Assembly: GCA_902582315.1 (NCBI GenBank) | Contig: CACHRP010000005.1 | Coordinates: forward strand, 1 to 64,000 | Origin: an uncultured Pelagibacteraceae bacterium | GTDB lineage: Bacteria > Pseudomonadota > Alphaproteobacteria > Pelagibacterales > Pelagibacteraceae | Direction: 5' to 3' | Length of the DNA stretch: 64,000 bases | In this document: in pieces, positions 57,450-64,000 of the stretch | Layout of the letters: each line of letters starts with the position of its first letter | Position numbering within the stretch: position 1 is the stretch's first letter | Translations under genes and position numbers: made by a program | Notes under the pieces: generated by a model | Databases searched by the model: none | The model's input: only the letters and a program-made list of their open reading frames with translations | What the model was told of the DNA's origin: nothing

Positions 57450-58455
57450 AATATTTTTCTTTCTTACTATTAGTGTAAAAACGGATGAAAATAAAATTAA
57501 ATTTTTTGCAAATGATAGAGGCGTTCTTTCAATTATGTATCATAGATTTGACGAAAATAAATATCCATCTACTAATATACGGATGGAAATTTTCAAAAAA
57601 CACATGGAAATTATAAGAGAAAAAAAATATAATTTTTTAAGTCCAGACGATTTCGATAAAAATTTTCATAAAGTGAAATCAAATAAAGATATACTAATTA
57701 CTATTGATGATGGTTTTTCATCTTTCTATAAACATGCTTGGCCATATTTAAAAGAGAGAAAAATTCCATTTATATTGTTTATTTCTACTGAGGCAATTGG
57801 AAAAAATGGATACATGAACTGGGAACAAATAAAAGAAATTGAAAAAGAAAATTTTGCATTTATAGGAAATCATTCTCATTCACATAAGTATCTATTAGAA
57901 TTCGGTCTTGATCATTTTAAAAATGATATATTAAAGTCCATAGAGATTTTTGAGACCAATCTCGGTTATAATCCTATTTATTTTTCATATCCATTTGGTG
58001 AATTTAGCCTTGAACAAACTTCTTTTATAAAAAAATATTTTAAATATGGTTTTGGTCAACACTCAGGAGTTATAGATGTAAATAAAGATCCATATGAATT
58101 ACCAAGATTTCCTATAAATGAAAAATATGGCGAGTTAGAAAGATTTGCATTTAATATAGATTTATTGCCATTGGAGTATAAGAAAGTAATACCTGAAGAT
58201 AAGTATATTGTTAATAACAATCCTCCTAAATTAGAAATTGAATTTTTCAAAAACCAAAAAAATTTAGATAAAATTAATTGTTTTTCAGATGAAGGTGATG
58301 GATGGAAAAAAACAAATATTATGTATGAGGGCAAAAAACTTATTGTAAACTTTTCTGATAAATTTAATTTTCGAAGAGGAAGAATTAATTGTTCACTTAA
58401 CGATACAGATGGTTGGCGATGGTTTGGTTTGCAATTTTCTGTAAAACTGAATTAG
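57397..58455 (+). CDS. Polysaccharide deacetylase family protein
   Basis: This 352-residue protein begins with a hydrophobic signal or anchor (INVFIIFFFLTISV) after a short basic start. The NodB-type domain shows LITIDDGFSSFYKHAW for the metal Asp, IGNHSHSH for the His pair and YPFGEF. A C-terminal beta-rich extension (about 250-352) follows. It probably removes acetyl groups from an envelope or peptidoglycan sugar in the periplasm. The only early Met in frame is at 57397, which puts its start 53 nt inside divergent tsaB. Confidence 0.85.
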   Translation: MRPNKIFSPVASIINVFIIFFFLTISVKTDENKIKFFANDRGVLSIMYHRFDENKYPSTNIRMEIFKKHMEIIREKKYNFLSPDDFDKNFHKVKSNKDILITIDDGFSSFYKHAWPYLKERKIPFILFISTEAIGKNGYMNWEQIKEIEKENFAFIGNHSHSHKYLLEFGLDHFKNDILKSIEIFETNLGYNPIYFSYPFGEFSLEQTSFIKKYFKYGFGQHSGVIDVNKDPYELPRFPINEKYGELERFAFNIDLLPLEYKKVIPEDKYIVNNNPPKLEIEFFKNQKNLDKINCFSDEGDGWKKTNIMYEGKKLIVNFSDKFNFRRGRINCSLNDTDGWRWFGLQFSVKLN

Positions 58456-59579
58456 ATTATATTTTTTAACTGAAAGCTAGATGGTAATAATTTTACTTTA
58501 TCAAAATCTTGTAAATTATTTTGTTTAATAATTTGTTTTATTATTTTTGTATATTCTTTACCCGTAGCTGCGTATTTGTCCAAATAATCTGCTAAAATTA
58601 AACTATTTAATTCTTCATCACTGTCTCTCATATTTGCTCTTTCAGATCTAAAATCTTTATAACTTCCATGCGTATTCAAATTTCTCTGATATGCTCTTAC
58701 AGATGCTTTTAAAACTTTAAATTTCATTACTTTATGTTTCTCTTCAGAGTCTGTACCTGCAGGCTTTATACCCTCGCCTGACCACGTCCACTGACCAAAG
58801 AGTGCATTTCCCTCAATTGCAAACCTGGAGGTTCCCCATCCACTCTCTTTTGCTGCTTGAGCAATTGCAAGGGAAACTGGCACAATATCCATTCGAACTT
58901 TTAAAGTAGACAAATCTTTATTTAAAACACCATATTGTTTAAATTTAGAATTTAACCATTTTTTTTCAGAGTCTGAATTCATATTTCTATTAAGGATTTT
59001 AAAGAGTTTTTTTCTATCTATTATAATTCTGTTATTTTCTTCAAGAATTAAAGGCAAGACAATTTTAATAAATAAATTTTTCTTTTTTTTTGTGTTTTCG
59101 ATATTTCTTATTTCTGATGGAAGCAAAGACAGATTTATTGGTTTAACTATTTTACTCTTTCTCACATTATCTAAACTATATTTAGTATCTTTAAAAAGTT
59201 GATTTATTGTTGCGGCACTTAATCTTACTGTATCAGTTGGGACTTCCTCAATAGATAAGATGTCTTCGAATAAATTTTCTAAATCTAAACCCTCATCAAT
59301 ACTTTTTTGATTAATTGATTTGCCATCTAATACTTTCTGAAAATTAACATTTGAATTATTATCGATTGTCGATTTGCTTACGTTTATATCATCTTTAATA
59401 TTCACAGACAAAGGTATCAGTGTAGATACTAAAATTAAAGCAAAGCTGAATAAAGCAGTAAAATAAAAGCTTTTGAAATCATTTAAAAAAAAATTATTTT
59501 TTTTTTTTTTGATCACAAAACCCTTTTCTGTAAGGATTTTCTTTATCTTGTTAAGATTAAATTTTTTTGTTTTAAGCAT
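58452..59579 (-). CDS. Bax-like glucosaminidase domain protein
   Basis: This 375-residue protein has a single transmembrane anchor (about 37-57, TALFSFALILVSTLIPLSV) with a basic N-terminus, so the rest is periplasmic. A low-complexity segment leads to a C-terminal Bax/glucosaminidase domain: ALAIAQAAKESGWGTSRFA-like, with the likely catalytic Glu in AKESGWGTS, then GNALFGQWTW and SVRAYQRNLNTH. It would cleave peptidoglycan glycan strands. It ends 4 nt inside the convergent deacetylase, also a wall-modifying gene. Confidence 0.85.
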   Translation of the reverse strand: MLKTKKFNLNKIKKILTEKGFVIKKKKNNFFLNDFKSFYFTALFSFALILVSTLIPLSVNIKDDINVSKSTIDNNSNVNFQKVLDGKSINQKSIDEGLDLENLFEDILSIEEVPTDTVRLSAATINQLFKDTKYSLDNVRKSKIVKPINLSLLPSEIRNIENTKKKKNLFIKIVLPLILEENNRIIIDRKKLFKILNRNMNSDSEKKWLNSKFKQYGVLNKDLSTLKVRMDIVPVSLAIAQAAKESGWGTSRFAIEGNALFGQWTWSGEGIKPAGTDSEEKHKVMKFKVLKASVRAYQRNLNTHGSYKDFRSERANMRDSDEELNSLILADYLDKYAATGKEYTKIIKQIIKQNNLQDFDKVKLLPSSFQLKNII

Positions 59580-59595
59580 AAAAATTATATACCTT

Positions 59596-60138
59596 TTATT
59601 CTGCCTCCACTTGTTTTATGTCTGGAATATAATGTTGAAGTAAATTTTGAACTCCACGTTTTAAAGTAATTGTTGAACTTGGACATCCAGAACAACTTCC
59701 CTGAAGTTTTACTTTTACTACTCCATTTTTATAATTCAAAAATTTAATATCTCCACCATCATTAGCAACTGCAGGTTTTACTTTGGTTTCTAAAATATGA
59801 ATAATTTTTTTTTCTATATCCTTATAACTCTCCTCAGTTTTACCATTTTGATTCTTGTGAAGAATAAGATTATTTCCTTGCGCAAAAAAATCATTAATCA
59901 AAGAAATTACAATGTGTTTTATATCCTCCCATTTCGTTTTTTCATTTTTATTTACAGATAAAAAATCTAAACCCAAAAATACACTTTCCACACCATCAAT
60001 TGATAAAATATCTCTTATTAAATAATTATCTGTTTGATCCTTATTTAAAAATTCAACAGAATCAACATTTGAGATTTTTATTCCAGGTAAGAATTTTAGA
60101 GAATTCGGATTTGGTGTTTTTTGTGTTTGTATAAACAT
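59596..60138 (-). CDS. nfuA: NfuA-type iron-sulfur cluster carrier
   Basis: This 180-residue protein combines an N-terminal Nfu_N domain (FIQTQKTPNPNSLKFLPG, about 2-19) with a C-terminal NifU-like domain holding GSCSGCPSSTITLK, whose CxxC binds a 4Fe-4S cluster. The region before it, VKPAVANDGGDIKFL, is typical of the family. It delivers clusters to apo-proteins such as MiaB and GltD, both in this window. Gaps are 16 nt to the Bax-like gene and 43 nt to trpS. Confidence 0.94.
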   Translation of the reverse strand: MFIQTQKTPNPNSLKFLPGIKISNVDSVEFLNKDQTDNYLIRDILSIDGVESVFLGLDFLSVNKNEKTKWEDIKHIVISLINDFFAQGNNLILHKNQNGKTEESYKDIEKKIIHILETKVKPAVANDGGDIKFLNYKNGVVKVKLQGSCSGCPSSTITLKRGVQNLLQHYIPDIKQVEAE

Positions 60139-60181
60139 ATAATTATATATAGTTATTATGATTTAAATTTGAAGTATTTTT

Positions 60182-61183
60182 TCAAAATCCTATTTTTTTT
60201 TTGATATCGTTTACTTTTTTACTAGCTATTTTTTCAGCTTTTGATGCTCCCGATAACAATATTTCATCAATATATCTCTCGTCCTTTAGAAGTTTGTTAA
60301 TTTCTTCAGATATTGGGTAAATTTTTTCAACTAATGCATCGGATAAACTATTTTTAAAATCTGAAAAATTTTTACCTTTGAATTCATCTATAGTCAGATC
60401 TAAATTTTGATTCTGTATACTCGAAAATATCCCATACAAATTATTTAACTCTGGTCTTTTTTGAAGTTCACTGTCATTGTCAGGCAATATTCCACTATCA
60501 GTTTTTGCTTTTTTTATTTTATTCACGATCTGGTCCTTATTATCAGTCAAGTTTATTCTGCTTTGATCAGAAGGATCAGATTTACTCATCTTTTTTTTTC
60601 CATCTTTTAAACTCATTATTCTTGAAAAATTTTGCTGGATTAAAGGTTCAGGCTCAATTAAAAAATTTGGAGCATTAAAATCTGAGTTAAATTTTTGCGC
60701 TATGTCTCTTGTAAGTTCAAGATGCTGTTTTTGATCTTCCCCGACAGGTACGTGTGTTGCATCATAAAGAAGTATATCTGAAGCCATCAAAATTGGGTAA
60801 ATATAAAGTCCAACGCTAGCTTTTTCTTTGTCCTTACCAGCTTTTTCTTTAAATTGTGTCATTCTGTTTAACCACCCCATTCTAGCAACGCAACCCAGAA
60901 TCCACGCGCCCTCAGCATGAGATGAAACCATTGATTGGTTAAAAATAATACTTTTTTTTGGGTCTAGCCCGCTAGCTAAAAACGCAGCAGTTGTCTCCCT
61001 TATATTTTTTTTTAAAGTCTCGGGATCTTGTTTTATTGTTATTGCGTGAAGATCAACAACACAATAAATACAAGCATTATCTTTTTCTTTTTGCAAATTC
61101 ACAAAATTTTTGATTGCACCTAAATAATTTCCTAAATGTAAATTTCCGGTAGGTTGCACTCCTGAAAATATTTTTTTTGACAT
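60182..61183 (-). CDS. trpS: Tryptophanyl-tRNA synthetase
   Basis: This 333-residue class I aminoacyl-tRNA synthetase shows the HIGH-equivalent [15 protein letters not shown] (about 13-27), the [15 protein letters not shown] tryptophan-site helix and the KMSKS motif in [11 protein letters not shown]. Length is normal. It lies 5 nt downstream of murJ on the same strand. Confidence 0.98.
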   Translation of the reverse strand: MSKKIFSGVQPTGNLHLGNYLGAIKNFVNLQKEKDNACIYCVVDLHAITIKQDPETLKKNIRETTAAFLASGLDPKKSIIFNQSMVSSHAEGAWILGCVARMGWLNRMTQFKEKAGKDKEKASVGLYIYPILMASDILLYDATHVPVGEDQKQHLELTRDIAQKFNSDFNAPNFLIEPEPLIQQNFSRIMSLKDGKKKMSKSDPSDQSRINLTDNKDQIVNKIKKAKTDSGILPDNDSELQKRPELNNLYGIFSSIQNQNLDLTIDEFKGKNFSDFKNSLSDALVEKIYPISEEINKLLKDERYIDEILLSGASKAEKIASKKVNDIKKKIGF

Positions 61184-61188
61184 TGTAA

Positions 61189-62718
61189 TTAATACCTTAT
61201 TTTAATATCGGATGTTTTGAAAGCTTTTGTAAATATTGATATAAGCATATAGATTAGAAAAGTTATAGCAACAATTGTAATAATTGTTAAAAGTTTATAT
61301 TTACTTTCATAGACTAAAAAATCACTAAAATAATTTAAGAGATTATAAAACAAAAAAGATGTTAAAATTGAAGAAAATAAAATTTTTATCAAAATTAGAT
61401 ATGAGATACTAATAATTGCAAAATATTTTTTTTTAATTAGGTAAAAAAATAAAATTATTGCATTGAACCACGAAGAAATGGTTGTTGCTATTGGAATTAT
61501 AATAAATCCTATATCTGAAAAAAAATATAAACTTATACTAATATTTATAATTACTGAATAAACTGAATAAATAAATGGTATTCTAGTATTGTGTCTAGCG
61601 AAAATGAAGCTTGAGAAAACTTTTATGAGAGCAAATGCTGGCAATCCTAAAGCAAAATAAAATAATGCATTAGCAGAGTTTTTTACACTTAAAATATCAA
61701 AAGATCCATATCCAAAAAGTGCTGAGGTAATTTGTTCGGATGAAATTAAAAGTGCGAAAGTAGCTGGTAAACATAAAAATAAGCTTAGTTCTAGAGATTT
61801 ATTTTGAATTGCATTTATTTTTTTACTATTTTTTTGTTCAACATATTTACTCAAATTAGGAAGCAATACTGTACCGATTGCAATTCCAGCTATAGCCAAA
61901 TTAATTTGATATATTCTATCTGCATAATAAAGGTATGAAACTGCACTTGCCTGAAAAGATGCAATAATTGTTCCAACCAAAATATTTATCTGCGTGACTC
62001 CAGAGGAAAATATACTAGGTATCAATTTTTTAAAAAAAAACTTTAGTCTTTGGTCGAAAATTATTTTTAAATTAAATTTTGGAAAAAAGTATTTTCTTGT
62101 AAAAAAAATTAGAAATATTAGCTGAACAAAACCTGCTATAGTAACAGCATAAGATAAATAAAAAACTAGAGTATCATTTAAGTAATTTGCAAAAAGTAGG
62201 GTTAAGATTAAAAATATATTTAATATTATAGGGGCCGCTGATGCGATAGCAAATTTGTTATATGAATTTAATATTGCTCCAAAAAAAGATGATAAACTTA
62301 CAAACAAAAGAAATGGAAAGGTAATTCTTGTTAAATTAATAGTCAAACCCAACTTATCTGAACTCTCTGTGAAACCTGGAGCAATTAAAAAAACGAATAT
62401 CGGCATGAAAATTTCTACAATCACAATAATAAAAAGAAGACACAAAATTAAAGAGTTAAATATATTGTTCGCAAACTTCCCTGCATTCTCTTTTCCTTTA
62501 TCTAATTCGGTCATATAGCTTGGCACAAATGCAGAATTAAATGTTCCCTCGGAAAAAAGTCTTCTAAATGTGTTTGGAATTCTAAAAGCAACAAAGAAAG
62601 CATCTGCTATAGGTCCTGAGCCTAAGAAAATAGCAATTAAAACGTCTCTCACATATCCTAGAACTCGGCTAATTATAACAAAGAAGCTATATGTGCTTGT
62701 TGACTTAATCAGATTCAT
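61189..62718 (-). CDS. murJ: Lipid II flippase MurJ
   Basis: This 509-residue membrane protein has about 14 transmembrane helices of the MOP superfamily. The MurJ signature is visible at the N-terminus: [19 protein letters not shown], then [29 protein letters not shown]. It flips lipid II for peptidoglycan synthesis and complements uppP in lipid-carrier cycling. It is the first gene of murJ-trpS and diverges from maeB with a 53-nt gap. Confidence 0.97.
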   Translation of the reverse strand: MNLIKSTSTYSFFVIISRVLGYVRDVLIAIFLGSGPIADAFFVAFRIPNTFRRLFSEGTFNSAFVPSYMTELDKGKENAGKFANNIFNSLILCLLFIIVIVEIFMPIFVFLIAPGFTESSDKLGLTINLTRITFPFLLFVSLSSFFGAILNSYNKFAIASAAPIILNIFLILTLLFANYLNDTLVFYLSYAVTIAGFVQLIFLIFFTRKYFFPKFNLKIIFDQRLKFFFKKLIPSIFSSGVTQINILVGTIIASFQASAVSYLYYADRIYQINLAIAGIAIGTVLLPNLSKYVEQKNSKKINAIQNKSLELSLFLCLPATFALLISSEQITSALFGYGSFDILSVKNSANALFYFALGLPAFALIKVFSSFIFARHNTRIPFIYSVYSVIINISISLYFFSDIGFIIIPIATTISSWFNAIILFFYLIKKKYFAIISISYLILIKILFSSILTSFLFYNLLNYFSDFLVYESKYKLLTIITIVAITFLIYMLISIFTKAFKTSDIKIRY

Positions 62719-62771
62719 AAATCATATTAGTCTTATAAATTAGTTCTATTTTTATATCTATTTAATAAACA

Positions 62772-64000
62772 ATGAAAAAAAATAAAATTGAACATTACTC
62801 AGAAAAAGAGGCCTTAGAGTTCCATCATAAAAAAAAATCTGGCAAGATTGAGATTATTTCATCTAAACCTATGACAACTAAAAGAGATCTTGCACTTGCT
62901 TATTCGCCAGGAGTAGCTGCTCCGGTTAAGGCAATATCAAAAAATCCTGAAGCAGCGTATGATTATACTAGTAAAGGAAATTTGGTGGCTGTAATAAGTA
63001 ATGGTTCAGCAATTCTAGGTATGGGCAATCTTGGGGCACTTGCTTCTAAACCTGTAATGGAAGGTAAGGCAGTTTTGTTCAAACGTTTTGCGGATATAAA
63101 TTCTATAGATATAGAAATTGACTCATCCAATCCAGAAGAAATAATTAAAAGTATAAAAAGTATTTCTGGAAGTTTCGGAGGAATAAATTTAGAAGATATA
63201 GCTGCTCCAGATTGTTTTATTATAGAGGAAAAATTAAAAAAATTATTAGATATACCCGTTTTTCATGACGATCAACACGGCACAGCTATAATAACCACGG
63301 CTGCACTTATAAATGCATTAGACATATCAAAAAAATCAATTAAAAAAATTAAAGTAGTTGTTAATGGTGCAGGAGCATCTGCTATTGCATGTACGAACTT
63401 ACTTAAAAAAACAGGCGTACCATCAAAAAATATTGTAATGCTAGATAGTAAAGGTGTTATTTATAGAGGTAGAGATAACGTAAACCAGTGGAAAATTTCT
63501 CATGCGATAGATACAAAAAAAAGAACTCTTGAGGATGTAATCGTAGGAGCAGATGTTTTTTTGGGATTATCTTCAAAAAGTATATTGTCAAAAGAAATGG
63601 TTAAGAAGATGTCAAAAAATCCTATAATTTTTGCATGTGCAAATCCCGATCCAGAGATTACTCCAGAAGAAGTAGAAGAAGTGAGAAAAGATGCAATTAT
63701 AGCAACAGGAAGATCTGATTATCCTAACCAAGTGAATAACTTAATAGGATTTCCATATATATTCAGAGGTGCTCTAGATGTAAGAGCTAAAACTATAAAT
63801 GAAGAAATGAAAATAGCTGCTGCTAATGCTATCGCATCATTGGCAAGAGAAAGGGTACCCGATGAAGTGGTTGCTGCAATGGGAGGAGATAGACCTTCTT
63901 ACGGCAAGGATTATATTATTCCGTCAACTTTTGATCCAAGATTAATTAGCGTAATACCTGTTGCAGTTGCAAAAGCAGCAATGAAGACAGGTGTAGCTAG
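62772..64000 (+). CDS. maeB: NADP-dependent malic enzyme, MaeB type (partial, C-terminus beyond window)
   Basis: About 409 codons are visible, and the frame runs off the right edge, so the ORF track omits it. It begins MKKNKIEHYSEKEALEFH and shows LALAYSPGVAAPVKAI, GNLGALASKPVMEGKAVLFK with the catalytic Lys, EDIAAPDCF, FHDDQHGTAI and the NADP loop VNGAGASAIACTNLL. The segment IIATGRSDYPNQVNNLIGFPYIFRGALDV ends the malic domain. The MaeB class normally carries a C-terminal phosphotransacetylase-like domain, probably just outside. It converts malate to pyruvate. Confidence 0.96.
   Translation, partial: MKKNKIEHYSEKEALEFHHKKKSGKIEIISSKPMTTKRDLALAYSPGVAAPVKAISKNPEAAYDYTSKGNLVAVISNGSAILGMGNLGALASKPVMEGKAVLFKRFADINSIDIEIDSSNPEEIIKSIKSISGSFGGINLEDIAAPDCFIIEEKLKKLLDIPVFHDDQHGTAIITTAALINALDISKKSIKKIKVVVNGAGASAIACTNLLKKTGVPSKNIVMLDSKGVIYRGRDNVNQWKISHAIDTKKRTLEDVIVGADVFLGLSSKSILSKEMVKKMSKNPIIFACANPDPEITPEEVEEVRKDAIIATGRSDYPNQVNNLIGFPYIFRGALDVRAKTINEEMKIAAANAIASLARERVPDEVVAAMGGDRPSYGKDYIIPSTFDPRLISVIPVAVAKAAMKTGVA

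Overview
The window is a very AT-rich, densely packed alphaproteobacterial chromosome segment that looks like the SAR11 clade (Candidatus Pelagibacter or a close relative). The signs are the low G+C, Lys/Asn/Ile-rich proteins, spacers of usually 0-20 nt, many TAATG/ATGA stop-start overlaps, alphaproteobacterial gene orders (fur-miaB-phoH-ybeY-lnt-metK...nusA-infB-rbfA-rpsO-pnp; irr/fabA-fabB-fabI; helicase-fdxA-carD; argH-lptM-lysA) and no insertion sequences, phage genes or CRISPR. The species assignment is inference.

Layout. 1-3842 (minus): glycosyltransferase-thrS-infC-rpmI. 3885-11466: an alpha/beta hydrolase, an SDR protein and glutamate synthase gltD-gltB. 11642-14419: uppP against a DMT exporter and a gamma-butyrobetaine-type dioxygenase. 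14594-19391 (plus): tRNA-Arg, thioesterase, SUV3-like helicase, TerB-like protein, ferredoxin and CarD. 19447-19590 (minus): a tiny Arg/Lys-only gene with its own promoter, dyad and terminator. 19700-28430: acyl-CoA ligase with tRNA-Leu, dedA-dsbB-coq7, HNH protein, esterase, TlpA-like protein, argH-lptM-lysA, plsC. 28411-32385 (minus): mutM, rpsT, dnaA, dnaN. 32420-37520 (plus): ubiE-ubiB-coaBC-dut-thiF-like-SH3. 37523-43244: DUF2061, katG, irr, then fabA-fabB-fabI and a small membrane protein. 43458-44521: a TylF-like methyltransferase and a small CSCC-tailed protein. 44532-57449 (minus): pnp, rpsO, rbfA, infB, nusA, metK, lnt, ybeY, phoH, miaB, a frameshifted fur and a short tsaB. 57397-62718: polysaccharide deacetylase, Bax-like glucosaminidase, nfuA, trpS, murJ. 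62772-end (plus): truncated malic enzyme maeB.

How the genes work together. Most are core functions: translation (thrS, infC, rpmI, infB, rbfA, rpsO, trpS, two tRNAs), RNA turnover and transcription control (pnp, nusA, CarD, helicase), replication and repair (dnaA, dnaN, mutM, dut), nitrogen and amino acid synthesis (gltBD, argH, lysA, metK), fatty acids and envelope (fabABI, plsC, uppP, murJ, lnt, lptM), ubiquinone (ubiE, ubiB, coq7) and iron/redox (irr, fur, nfuA, katG, dsbB).

Most worth a second look: the 21-residue Arg/Lys gene that the ORF track misses; an ICE-like Irr site beside the katG promoter; a single-base frameshift in fur; a strong terminator hairpin abutting the nusA Shine-Dalgarno; the lysine-rich CarD extension overlapping fdxA; and a short TsaB whose 5' end overlaps a divergent gene. 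I found no convincing new multi-gene system. These observations are small-scale.
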